The notes under the pieces were generated by a model that was given only the letters and a program-made list of their open reading frames with translations, was not told the origin of the DNA and searched no databases. Below, piece after piece: positions 49,114 through 58,865 of a stretch of 64,000 nt of DNA (positions are counted from its first letter, which is position 1; each line of letters begins with the position of its first letter). Source of the stretch: Ornithinimicrobium sp. INDO-MA30-4 (GTDB lineage Bacteria; Actinomycetota; Actinomycetes; Actinomycetales; Dermatophilaceae); NCBI RefSeq assembly GCF_021535045.1, contig NZ_CP091056.1, forward strand, positions 1,984,001 through 2,048,000, read 5' to 3'. The position numbers were made by a program, and so were the translations under genes.

Positions 49114-51258
49114 ATGACCCAGCCCGACCTCCACTGTGGAGCCAGGCCCTGATGGCAGCGTCGGTGCACGAAGACCGCAAGACCCGTCGGGGGGCGGATC
49201 GCCGGGCCCAGTCCTGGGCGCGCTTGCTCAAGGAATGACCCACGGTGAAGTCGCTCGCGGCTCCCTCACCAGCATCAAAGCGTTGCCTGGGTGGGTCACC
49301 TTGGACATTGAACGGCCCAAGACTGAGCTCTGGACTACAACGCAGCAAACCGGCAAGACCATCGCTGGTGGCCCATTGGAAGCCGACGAAATCGAACGGG
49401 CACTGGCCTTGGGCATCAGGCCCAATCGTGCTGAGGTCTTTGCCTCATACCTCACCGGCACAGGCCTTCGAGAACTCTACGAACTACTCGATCAAGGCTC
49501 CTACCGGGTGCATCGGCCCGAAGAAGCAGCACTTCTCGTCATTGCTTGGTTATTGCGCGAGAAGGATCGCACCAATGCCTTGGACATCCTGGAGCAGATC
49601 ACCCCGTATGCGGCTCGCCTTCGGTTTATGCCTCGCGTCGCCAGCGCGCTATTTGCCACCAGGGGTTGTGGCCCGGCACACAACGGGCGACATCATCGCG
49701 TTTCTTGACGGCATCGGCACCAGCGAGCGCATCGAAACCCAACGCGAAGCCCTGTGCGTCTGGCTGCCGCTGAGAGACGAGTTCCTGGCCCTGTGGCTCA
49801 GCCTGCGGACCGCCACCGGCGATGACCTCACCAGTAGCGAAGCCACCAGCAAGACCCTGTCATGGAGCGCCGAGCAGGTTGAAGAAGCACACCGTGTCCT
49901 GCGCCGGTATGACGCTGCGTTGCGTCAGCACCCACGGTGCAACAAGCCGCATCACGAGGGCAGCAACCTGCGTCTCTTGGTTGATGCCACCCGCAAACGC
50001 CTACTGAATCAACTCGATCCCAGCAGTTTCGGCTGGGCCCGGTGGCAGCGCGTGACCTGATCAAGAAGTCAGGGCGTCCTGGCGATAAGGCCCACACCAC
50101 GCTGCGCCTCCAGCAAGCCCGAGTTGCTGCCATGCCCTCGCCGCCCTACTCGCCGCTGTTGCACAACATCGCCTATCGCAGCATCGGGCCGATGAAGGCT
50201 TGCTCCATCCTGAGCAGCTCACACATCCGGTCAGTGAGGCCGAGGCCGAGCAACTCCACCTCTCCGCTGGAAGTCCGCTCAGTAGCAAGATCACCCGTCT
50301 GATCCACCGTGCTCAAGCTGGTTCAATAGCCGATCTGGTCGCTCAGGGCGTGGTGTCGTCGCCGTGGCTTCGCGAGAAAAGGCTGACCGCCAGGATGACG
50401 CCTTGGGCCTGGCTCGACGAGTGAGCGCGCTGGCGATCGATTCGTTCCCGGGCAGCCCGTTGCCAAACCTCATCGTGCACGATCTGTCCGCGCTCTTTCA
50501 GGCTGGCGGTTGGCGACTGCCCCTGGTCGAAGAGCCCTCCCCGCATGACTTCGAGGAAGTTTCGGTGAGCGCTTCGTGGCCGCTGCTCAAAGCGCGGAGA
50601 CCTTGCTGAACGGGACGCTGTACGAACGATACTTCGACCTCGACTACGCGGCCGTTTGCTTACTCCGTGGGAGACCCCGAGAGCCACCTTGCTCGGGCGA
50701 AAGCCGGCGACCGCAGGAGCGATTTTCGGCCAACTTTGCCTGAGTCGCGCCGGGCTGAAATCGGTCGACTCGGTCCATGACAGTCGGCGCGTCATCGAAG
50801 TCAGCCAGCAGTTCACCACGCACAATCTCGCCATCCTGCTCGACGCTGGCGTGCACCCGCAGACCCCCTGGTTTGAACTGGCGCTATCTGCCGGGCAGAC
50901 CACGGCTGAACTGCTGCTTCGCGTCCCAAGATCGCCCAATCCGCAAACCACACTGCGCAATGCCGGGTATGCGTGGCGCCAGGCGCTGTTCTTCCTCAAG
51001 TGCGCCGGGGAAGAGCGAGCGCCTGAGTTCATGACGCGCCTCAAGCCAGCGAAAGTGCGTCAGATTGGCCGCTCAGCGAGGTGCTCGATGGACTTAATTT
51101 TGTCGTGCACAGAGGGCGATTTGCGCCAACCGACAGTGCGGCTTCTTTCCGCAGGTTGGAGGGCTGGAGCAGCCATCCACATGGGGCCATCGGGTCCGCC
51201 TCACCCCCGCATACGTGATGCAAGCCAGGCCATTTACGCCACAACCGAGTTTCTTTAA
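49114..51258 (+). CDS. Large unrecognised protein (multiple frameshifts)
   Basis: About 715 residues if ATG 49114 (GAGGAG site upstream) is joined through breaks near 49134, 49230, 49660, 50050, 50150, 50350, 50560, 50655 and 51050. Readable blocks include GSLTSIKALPGWVTLDIERP, EADEIERALALGIRPNRAEVFASYLTGTGLRELYELLDQGSYRV, PEEAALLVIAWLLRE and, near the C terminus, QFTTHNLAILLDAGVHPQTPWFELALSAG and NAGYAWRQALFFLK. It looks mainly helical, soluble and without membrane segment, P-loop or protease motif. It shares a transcript direction with the gasdermin-like gene and probably forms a unit with it. The number of breaks is high, so true decay cannot be excluded. No function assigned. Confidence 0.6.
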
Positions 51259-51268
51259 TCGCCGAAGC

Positions 51269-51287
51269 TATGGATAGGCTCCCCTTA
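51269..51287. promoter_or_regulatory. IdeR/DtxR-like iron box
   Basis: TATGGATAGGCTCCCCTTA matches 13 of 19 positions of the IdeR/DtxR consensus TTAGGTTAGGCTAACCTAA, including the central TAGGCT and CCT. It lies 24 bases upstream of the siderophore-binding lipoprotein start, so repression by iron-bound regulator is likely. The match is moderate, not perfect. Confidence 0.55.
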
Positions 51288-51310
51288 CCTACTAAAGGAT
51301 GGAGCCATTC

Positions 51311-52315
51311 ATGGCCTTGCAGAACCGTGGACGCGCATCGATGGCTACCGCCGCCGTCGCCTCACTGATGTTCCTCGCCGCTTGCGGCTCTGACGACTCG
51401 AGCGACTCTGGGGAAGCCGCCGACAGCAGCGCCGATGCAGGCGCCGCAACCGTCACGATTACCGACTCGCAGGGACGCGATGTCGAGATCCCCACCAACC
51501 CCGAAGTTGTTGTCGCTACGGACTGGACAGCAATCCGCACGCTGAACGACTTGGGCGTTGAGGTCGATGCCACACCAGCCTCCATTGCTGGGCTGCCGGA
51601 TGACCTCGCCGTTTACGAGGATGGCAATATCCCAACCGTCGGCGATGTCTTCGAGCCTGACTACGAGGCAATCGCCGCGATGGAGCCCGACCTCGTTGTC
51701 GTCGGCTCGCGCAGTGGCACCCCCGAGGTCGTCGCCGAGTTTGAGCGCTTCGCTCCGGCCGTGATCGACATGTCGGTTCGCACCGAGGACCCGGCTGAGT
51801 TTGTGCCCGACACCCGTGAGCGTGTTGAGCAGTTTGGTGAGATCTTTGGCCTTAAGGCCGAAGCCGACGAACTGATGACCGGCGTTGAAGACCAGATTGA
51901 GGCGCTCAACGCCGAGATCACCGAGAGCGGCGACAACGCCATGTTCGTCCAGGTTTCCGACGGCTCCGTTGGCGCCTACGGCCCCGGCTCACGCTTCGGC
52001 CTGGTCTACTCGGTCTTCGGCTACGAGCCGACCGATGCACCCGTCGATGACGAGGGCAGCCACGGTCAGGAGATCAGCCAGGAGTTCTTCGTTGAGTACA
52101 ACCCCGATGCCCTCCTGGTGCTTGACCGTGCCAAGACCGTCGGTGAAGACCAGACTCCCGCGCTCGACATCTTGACCGACGGCCTGGCCGACAGCACCAA
52201 CGCCGCGCAGGACGACCGCATGGTTGAGGTGGACGGCTTCTCTTGGTACCTCGCCGCCAACGCACCAAGCTCGCTGCAGGCGATGATCGACGACGTCGTC
52301 GCCAGTCAGGGCTAA
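51311..52315 (+). CDS. Iron-siderophore-binding lipoprotein
   Basis: About 334 residues from ATG 51311, preceded by GGAG; the in-frame ATG 51299 is too close to its ribosome site. A lipobox (FLAAC) and a Ser/Asp-rich linker lead to a siderophore-binding fold (VTITDSQGRDVEIPTNPEVVV; IPTVGDVFEPDYEAIAAMEPDLVVVGS; VSDGSVGAYGPGSRFGLVYSVFGYEPTD). The GSRFG and EISQEF segments resemble the YclQ/FatB (petrobactin-type) group. First gene of a four-gene uptake operon, five bases before the permease. Confidence 0.9.
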   Translation: MALQNRGRASMATAAVASLMFLAACGSDDSSDSGEAADSSADAGAATVTITDSQGRDVEIPTNPEVVVATDWTAIRTLNDLGVEVDATPASIAGLPDDLAVYEDGNIPTVGDVFEPDYEAIAAMEPDLVVVGSRSGTPEVVAEFERFAPAVIDMSVRTEDPAEFVPDTRERVEQFGEIFGLKAEADELMTGVEDQIEALNAEITESGDNAMFVQVSDGSVGAYGPGSRFGLVYSVFGYEPTDAPVDDEGSHGQEISQEFFVEYNPDALLVLDRAKTVGEDQTPALDILTDGLADSTNAAQDDRMVEVDGFSWYLAANAPSSLQAMIDDVVASQG

Positions 52316-52321
52316 GCATCT

Positions 52322-53339
52322 ATGACGTTGACTCGCGCGCCTGAGCAGTCCGCGCAACCACGAGCAGGTTCCAGTTTCTACCGCTGGGGCCTGCTCTTGG
52401 CCGTCCTTGCCCTTGGCCTGGGCGCGTATCTCTCGCTCGGGGTCGGCGTCGTGCACATCCCGCTGTCAGCCATGTTTTCCCCTGATGAAGATCAGTGGGA
52501 GATCATCTCTCGCTCTCGACTGCCGCGGACGGCAGCGATCTTGCTGGCTGGCTCGTCGATGGCGGTCGCTGGCTTGATCATGCAGCGCATCACGCAGAAC
52601 CGCTTCGTTTCACCGTCGACTTCAGGCACCACCGAGGCTGCGATCTTTGGCATCTTGCTGGCCACCTTGTTTGTCCCCGGGCCCTCGCTGACCACCAAAA
52701 TGATGATCGCCATCGTCACATCGATCATCGGCTCCGTTATCTTTTTGCAGATCCTGCAGCAGATGCGGCACCGCGACCCACTCGTGGTGGCCCTGCTCGG
52801 CATCATGTACGGCAGCGTGATCAGCGCCATCACCGTCGCGGTCGGCTATCGGCTGGACCTGGTGCAGCTGCTCGATATCTGGACGACGGGCTCGTTCGCC
52901 TCCATAATGTCCGGCCAATACGAGCCGCTGTATATCGTGCTGTTTGCCCTGATCGCGGGCTTCTTTTTGCCGATCGCTTCACCGTGGTGGGGATGGGCCG
53001 CGATGTGTCAACCAGCCTTGGCGTCAACTACACGTTCGTGCTTTACACCGGGCTGATCGTCATCTCGATCATGTCTGCCTCGGTCGTGGTTGTCGTTGGA
53101 GCGATCCCCTTCTTAGGCCTCATCGTGCCCAACGTGGTCGCGCTGATGATGGGGGACCACGTCCGTCGCGTGCTGCCGGTCACCGCAGTGGCCGGAGCAG
53201 GGTTTGTCCTGATTTGTGACATCATCGGCCGCTGGATCATCGCGCCTTATGAGATCCCAGTGGCAACGATTGCTGGCGTCGTTGGCGCTGGCTTCTTTGT
53301 CTGGCTCATCGTTCGACACGGCAAGGGGCTTCGGCATGA
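52322..53339 (+). CDS. Siderophore ABC transporter permease 1 (two frameshifts)
   Basis: About 338 residues of the FecCD family. Features include RSRLPRTAAILLAGSSMAVAGLIMQRITQNRFVSPSTSGTTEAAIFG and, after a frame change near 52985, MGRDVSTSLGVNYTFV and GAIPFLGLIVPNVVALMMGDHVRRVLP. The frame again appears one G short in the GGGG run near 53327; restoring it gives a TGA at 53339 overlapping the next ATG (ATGA). It pairs with the second permease, as in YclN/YclO. Confidence 0.9.
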
Positions 53340-54362
53340 CCGCCGTTCAAGACCACGCCACCACTGGCCACACCATCTCGGCCAACGGGGCATCTCCGGC
53401 AGAGAAGGCTAAAGACCGTCGCGTCCTGGCCATCCTCATTGGGCTCGCCGTGCTCGGATTGCTGGCCATCACCGCATACCTCACGTATGGCGTGCAGGGC
53501 AGTTGGTCGTATGCGCTCAGCCTGCGCTCGCGCCAGGTCGGGTCACTGATCGTGGTGGGCATCGCCATTGGGGCCTCCAGCCTGGTGTTTCAAACCATCG
53601 CCGGCAGCCGCATCCTGACCCCTGGCGTGATGGGTTTTGATGCGGTTTATGTGCTGATCCAGACGATGATCGTTAGCCTCTTTGGGGCGAGCACGTTGCA
53701 GTTGTTGGGCGTGATGGAGCGGTTTGCGCTCAACACGTTTGCGCTGATGATCTTTGGTTTGCTGCTGTTTCGTTTTTCTTTCGCTCCAACAGCCGCAACC
53801 TCTTTGTGGTGGTGCTGGTCGGCATCGTGCTCGGCTCGCTTTTTGCCTCTCTCAGCACACTGACCTCTCGACTCCTCAGCCCCGATGACTTCTTGACATT
53901 GCAGACGGTGCTCTTCGCCAGCTTCACGACGGTTGACCCGGTGCTACTGGGGTGACCGGGGCGGCCACTGCGTTTGGGCTGCTGGCGCTGTGGCCGCAAC
54001 TGCGCAAACTGGATGTTGTCGATTTGGGCCACGACGGCTGTGTTGCTCTCGGTGTCGACTACCACCGCACGGTTCGCACCACGTTGGTCATCGTGACGCT
54101 GCTGGTGGCAGCCTCGACGGCTCTCGTCGGGCCGATGATCTTCCTGGGACTCATCGTGGCCAACCTGGCCCGGCAAGCACTCCCGACGCACCGGCATACC
54201 TCGTTGGTTGTGGCCAGCGCACTCATCGGCCTGCTCTTCACGGTCGGTGGCCAATTCCTCGTCACGCACGTCTTTGACCTGCAAACCCCGATCAGCGTGG
54301 TCATCAACCTCGTTGGCGGACTCTATTTCATTGTTCTTCTCTTGAGGACTGATCGACTGTGA
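53336..54362 (+). CDS. Siderophore ABC transporter permease 2 (two frameshifts)
   Basis: About 341 residues of the FecCD family, from ATG 53336. LRSRQVGSLIVVGIAIGASSLVFQTIAGSRILTPGVMGFDAVYVLIQ is the typical first half. Frames change near 53775 and near 53945. The second half has LDVVDLGHDGCVALGVDYHRTVRTTLVIVTLLVAASTALVGPMIFLGLIVANLARQAL. It overlaps the following GTG start of the ATPase gene (GTGA). Confidence 0.9.
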
Positions 54363-55160
54363 TTTTCCTACATGCCGTCTCGCACGCCTATGGGGCCACG
54401 ACGGTCCTCGATGGGGTCGATCTGAGCATCCCGCGGGGCAAATTAACTGCCCTGGTGGGGCCAAATGGCGCTGGCAAGTCGACGTTGCTGTCGGCAATGG
54501 CGCGGCTGCTCAAGCCGGACACCGGTCAGGTGATGGTCGGCGACCTCGACGTGCTGAGCGCTAAGCCCGCTCAGATGGCCAAAAATGGGGGTGCTCAAGC
54601 AACTCAACCAGCTCAGCGCCCGGCTGACGGTGATCGACCTGGTGCGCTTTGGCCGATTCCCGCACTGTCAGGGGCACCTACAGGCCGAAGATCACCGCAT
54701 CGTCGAGCAGGCGATGGACTATGTCGACCTGCAGGAATTCCGCGATCGCTTCTTGGATCAGCTCTCCGGCGGGCAGCGTCAGCGTGCGCTGATTGCGATG
54801 GTGTTGGCGCAAGACACCGAATACATCCTGCTCGATGAGCCGCTCAACAACCTCGACATGCGGCACGGGGTAGCCATGATGCAGTTGTTGCGCCAGGCCG
54901 CCGATGACCTGGGCCGCACCATCGTCGTCGTGCTGCACGACATCAACTTTGCTTCCGCGTGGACCGACTATTTGGTAGGTATGCGGGATGGCAGCGTTGT
55001 CGCTCAAGGCACGCCCGAGCAGATCGTCCAGCGTGAACCGCTGCGCGAGATTTTCGGCCTCGACATGCAGGTCGTCGATGTGGCCGGTCGCAAGATTGGC
55101 ATGTATTGGCACCCAGAGTTGATCGGCGCTGAGAGGCCAACGCAGGCTGCTGCGGTCTAG
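54359..55160 (+). CDS. Siderophore ABC transporter ATP-binding protein (one frameshift)
   Basis: About 266 residues from GTG 54359. Walker A is LVGPNGAGKSTLLSAMARLL, the Q-loop region VLKQLNQLSARLTVIDLVRFGRFPH, the signature LDQLSGGQRQRALIAMVLAQ and Walker B YILLDEPLNNLD. The frame changes near 54590 in an AAAA/GGGG stretch (KPAQMAK then MGVLKQLN). It resembles YclP. Last gene of the operon; no clear terminator but a repeat-rich gap follows. Confidence 0.92.
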
Positions 55161-55194
55161 CCGCCCCGCCCCTGCCCACGGCCCCCTCACAAAA

Positions 55195-55265
55195 ACGCGA
55201 ATCGCATGTTTGCGCTCTGGTCGCATGTTCTAACGCGCGCTCAGAGCAACAAAGCGCGAATCGCA
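55195..55265. repeat. Short repeated motifs after the siderophore operon
   Basis: CGCGAATCGCA occurs at 55196-55206 and again at 55255-55265, and TCGCATGTT occurs at 55202-55210 and 55221-55229. Partial inverted arms (GTTTGCGCTCTG with CAGAGC..CAAA) could also pair. They lie in the 178-base gap before the flavoprotein-methyltransferase gene. They might form a terminator or regulator site, but nothing fixes the role. Confidence 0.45.
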
Positions 55266-55338
55266 CTTGTGTCTTTGGCGACACGTCGCGTCCGGGAAGA
55301 CCTCGGCCAGCGCCTCGGGTGAAACGTAACTTAGAGAT

Positions 55339-56923
55339 ATGAGCCACGCGAGCCACTCCACCATCGAACGCCACTGCGACGTCGCCATCATTGGCGGCTC
55401 GGCTGCCGGACTTGCCGCAGCCCTCCAGCTCGGCCGTCTGCGCAGGTCGGTCATCGTCATCGATAGTGGCGAGCCGCGCAACGAACCGGCCGAGCACCTG
55501 CGCAGCTTCCTTGGCTACGAGGGCAAGGCCCCCGGCGACTTGCTGGCCGTCGGGCGCGATGAAGTGCGCAGTTATGGCGGCGAGATCCTGACCGGCCACG
55601 TTGAGACCGTCACCAAGGGTGATGACGGCAAGTTTGTTGTGCACCTCTCCGGGGGCAACTCCGTCGTAGCCCGCCGAGTGATCGCTGCCACCGGTCTGGC
55701 CGACCACCTCCCCGACATACCGGGTATGCGGGAGCAGGGGGCGCGGCGTCATTCACTGCCCGTTCTGTCACGGCTATGAGGCTCGCGACCAGGACATTGT
55801 TGTGCTCATCACTAGCCCGATGGTTCTGAACGCAGCCAGCCTATTCACTGCGCTGACCAACAAGTTGACCTTGGTGCTGCATGCCGAAGTTAGCGCGGAT
55901 GAGCCCGGTTTAGATCGGCTTCGGGCAGCCGGTGTCAGCGTGATTGACGCCAAAATGACCTCGGTGAACAGCGATGTTAGCGATGCCGTGACCTCGGTCG
56001 ATCTCGACAATGGGCAGCAGCTGCCGGCCCAGACCGTCGTCATTGGACCGACGGTCTCAGCGAACGTCGCGCCGTTTGTCGACCTCGGGTTGGAAGCGAG
56101 CGAGCACCCATGCGGCCTGGGCACCTTCATCCCGGTGGAGATGACCGGCGAAACGCCAATCCCGGGCTCTTTGCCGCTGGCAGCCTGACGAACCCAGGCT
56201 TCCAGGTGCTGCCCTCAGCCGCGCATGGCAGCCAGGTCGGTGCCTACGTCAGTTTCACCTTGGTCGATGAGGACATTGAGCAGGCGTCCAACGTCTCAGG
56301 CAATGCGTCCGATTGGGACAACCGCTACAGCAGCCAAGAGCGGGTTTGGAGTGGCAACCCCAACGGCAGCGTTGTCGCCGAAACTCAAGGCCTCGCTCCA
56401 GGCACGGCACTCGAGATCGGCGCCGGCGAAGGTGCTGACTCCATCTGGCTGGCCGAGCGCGGCTGGAGCGTCACGACCAACGACATCTCGCAGGTGAGCT
56501 TGATCGAGCCATGGCCGAGGCCAACCGTCGAGGGTTGACCCTGATCCCTTTGCGAGCCGACATCAACGACGCCGACCCCATCGACGGTCGAACCTTTGAC
56601 CTGGTCAGCCTGGCCTACGCCTCGTTCCCGAAAACGCCGGACGGCCGGGGTCTGACCAACGTGTTGAGCGCGGTGAAGGTCGGCGGCACCGTGCTGCTAG
56701 TAGGGCACGATCTGACCCCGATGATGGATGCTGCCCCGGGTGAGGCTCGTCCCTTTGACCATCGCGCCTACGTTCAGCCGGCCGACGTGGCTGAGATCTT
56801 GGCAACCTCAGACGACTGGGAAGTGCTGGTCAACGAGTTGCGCCCCGGCCGAGCGGCCACATTCACACCGGCAAGCACCATCACGTCGACGACGTCATCG
56901 TCCGCGCTCGTCGCCTTCGCTGA
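55339..56923 (+). CDS. FAD-dependent oxidoreductase fused to SAM methyltransferase (several frameshifts)
   Basis: About 527 residues. The N-terminal half is thioredoxin-reductase-like: the FAD motif VAIIGGSAAGLAAALQLG and, one frame over near 55735, the redox CPFC in IHCPFCHGYE. A frame change near 56160 leads to FAAGSLTNPGFQVLPSAAHGSQVGAYV. The same frame runs without a break into a class I methyltransferase: WDNRYSSQERVWSGNPNG and the SAM motif ALEIGAGEGADSIWLAERGW. Further changes near 56505 and 56855 restore an ending HTGKHHHVDDVIVRARRLR. Such fusions are known in actinomycetes; the substrate is unknown. Confidence 0.85.
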
Positions 56924-57001
56924 TGAGGCGTTCCCTGCGCGTGAGCCTGTTTTCCAGAGCTCACGGGCCGGATTTTGCCTCATCGAGACGGGCTGGCGGG
57001 T

Positions 57002-57215
57002 CTAAACCTCGCCGGTCTCGGCCTGCTTGCGGCGAATCAGCGTGGCAGCGTCCACCAACGAAAGCCCTGGCACGTTCTCCCGCAGCAGCCGGATGGCCTC
57101 AACGTCGCGCCTCTTGGTGAACATCTCTGGGCCCATCTCGTTAGCGATGAACTCGCGGGCATCATCAATGCGCTCGACATTGCTGCGGGTGTCAAATAAA
57201 GAAGCCGTCGAACAT
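57002..57215 (-). CDS. Small unrecognised protein (frameshift near start)
   Basis: About 70 residues. ATG 57215 has a GAGGAG site; MFDGF leads after one extra T near 57195 into TRSNVERIDDAREFIANEMG and a following charged helix, EMFTKRRDVEAIRLLRENVPGLSLVDAATLIRRKQAE, ending TAG at 57002. High Arg/Glu helix content and normal codon use suggest a real, soluble small protein. It lies on the minus strand just downstream of the peroxiredoxin gene start-side, separated by 42 bases from its stop, in a space left otherwise empty. No family recognised. Confidence 0.6.
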
Positions 57216-57257
57216 TGCTCTCCTCTGTGGCGCCAGGCTGTACCTACGCCATCGACG

Positions 57258-57857
57258 CTACTCCGCTGAGGAGCGGCCAGGCAGCAATGAGGTGCCCAAA
57301 CCTTCTCGGCCCCTCATTAGTGTTGCGCTAGCTCGGTGGTTGCCGCGGGCCGGGTAACCATCCGACTGGGCGAACTGCAGACCAGCGATGACCTCATCGA
57401 GCGGCGGGCGGCCGAACGGCATGGTTGCGACGGCGCTCCAGAACAGCGAACCGTCGCTGTCTAGGATGAACATGCCAGGCTCGGAGAACACCTCGGGCTC
57501 GCCGTCCTTGATCGAGTGCGAGATAAACAGCCCCCATTCGCGAGCGTCAGCCTCGGTCAGACCATGGGCCACCGAGAGCTTGTCGAGCTTCCACTCTTCG
57601 CTGACCGACGCGCTTCGGGCTTCGTCTTCCATGCTGATAGCGACGACCCGGCCAACGCCAGCCTCAGCCAAGTCATCGAGGCGACGGTTGATCTCGCCAA
57701 GCTGCTTGCGGCATACCGGGCAGTGCAGTCCGCGGTAGAACACGACCATCGTGAAGCGGCCATCGGCACCGGTCCCGAGGTTCAGGTCGGTGGTGCTACC
57801 GCCGCCGTTGAGGGGCAGGTCGAGTGCGGGCACTTGCTGCGTGGGGACCAATGTCAT
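57258..57857 (-). CDS. AhpC/TSA-family peroxiredoxin-like protein
   Basis: Intact up to the C terminus; 199 residues. The active-site CxxC is CPVC at 46-49 within VVFYRGLHCPVCRKQ, in the TSA/AhpC-like thioredoxin fold (VVAISMED, GMFILDSDGSLFWSAV). After YPARGN the last 27 residues are unlike the family and read into non-coding sequence, so a base loss near 57345 may have displaced the true stop. It probably reduces peroxides or acts as a thiol redox protein. Confidence 0.83.
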   Translation of the reverse strand: MTLVPTQQVPALDLPLNGGGSTTDLNLGTGADGRFTMVVFYRGLHCPVCRKQLGEINRRLDDLAEAGVGRVVAISMEDEARSASVSEEWKLDKLSVAHGLTEADAREWGLFISHSIKDGEPEVFSEPGMFILDSDGSLFWSAVATMPFGRPPLDEVIAGLQFAQSDGYPARGNHRASATLMRGREGLGTSLLPGRSSAE

Positions 57858-57902
57858 GTCGGGCCAACGGGTTCAGACATTCCCGCTCGCAACTATTCAC
57901 AC

Positions 57903-58865
57903 TCAACGTTCAGGATCACCAATCCCAATCCGCTCCAAAGCGTCATAGATCAACGCCCAGAATCTATCCTTCTCGATACTGAGGGCAGCAGAGGTGAGGC
58001 AGTCCGCCGGTGCGGGTGTGCGCAGGTCAGCCACGGTCATACCCAAGGTATGCGTGCCGCTGGTTTCGATCTGAATCGGCATCGGCGTCGCGGGCACGAC
58101 GCTGGGGTCGATGACATGGGCCACCGCACAGGGTCATGCACGGGAGGAGTCGAAACCCTGCGCATCGCGATAAGTCTGGCCAAAGAACACCAGCAGTTCG
58201 CCGACAAAGCGGGCCGGGGCCGTGTCGATCTCTGCGATCGCCCGCGCCACATCAGGGGTCGCAGGTGCCTGGTGGGTGGCATCAAGGCCGACCATCACCA
58301 CTGGCCAGCCAGCGGTGAAGACAATGTGCGCCGCCTCGGGGTCGATCACGATGTTGAACTCGGCGACTGGGCTCCAGTTGCCCTCGTGCACGCCGCCACC
58401 CATCAGGACAACTTTCTTGACTCGCTCAATAATGCGGGGTTCTTTGCGGGCTGCGAGCGCGATGTTGGTCAGCCCACCGGTCGGCACCAACGTCACCGTG
58501 CCGCTCTCATGCGCCATCAGCGTGTCGATGATCAGGTCAACTGCGTGCCGGGCATCCAGCGCGATCACCGGTTCAGGCAGGTCAGGGCCATCGAGGCCGG
58601 TTTCGCCGTGGATGCTGGGCGCAATCTCGACCTCCCGCACCAGCGGCCGATCAGCACCCGCAGCAAACGGCACATCGGTGATACCGGCCACCCGCGCGAT
58701 CGAGAGGGCATTGCGGGTGACCTTGGCAAGCGTTTGATTTCCCACGACCGTCGTCACCGCCAGCAATTCGATCTGCGGGCTGCCATGAGCTAGCAAAATC
58801 GCGACGGCATCATCATGGCCAGGGTCGCAATCCAGGATGATCTTTTCGCGGGCGCGGTCACTCAC
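57903..58865 (-). CDS. Inosine/uridine-preferring nucleoside hydrolase (one frameshift)
   Basis: About 320 residues. The calcium/substrate motif is IILDCDPGHDDAVAILL; further signatures are VTTVVGNQTLAKVTRNAL, TGLDGPDLPEP, VLMGGGV and AEFNIVIDPEAAHIVF. The frame changes near 58140 (GFDSS then PPVHDPCAVAHVIDP), where the second half of the active site continues. It hydrolyses ribonucleosides to base and ribose. Neighbouring genes include a ribose-type ABC importer, supporting nucleoside or sugar scavenging. Confidence 0.9.

Noticed and set aside
49114-51258. A protease partner for the gasdermin-like protein
   Set aside because: No caspase, trypsin or subtilisin motif could be seen in any readable block, so I did not assign one. 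A hidden protease is still possible given the frame breaks.
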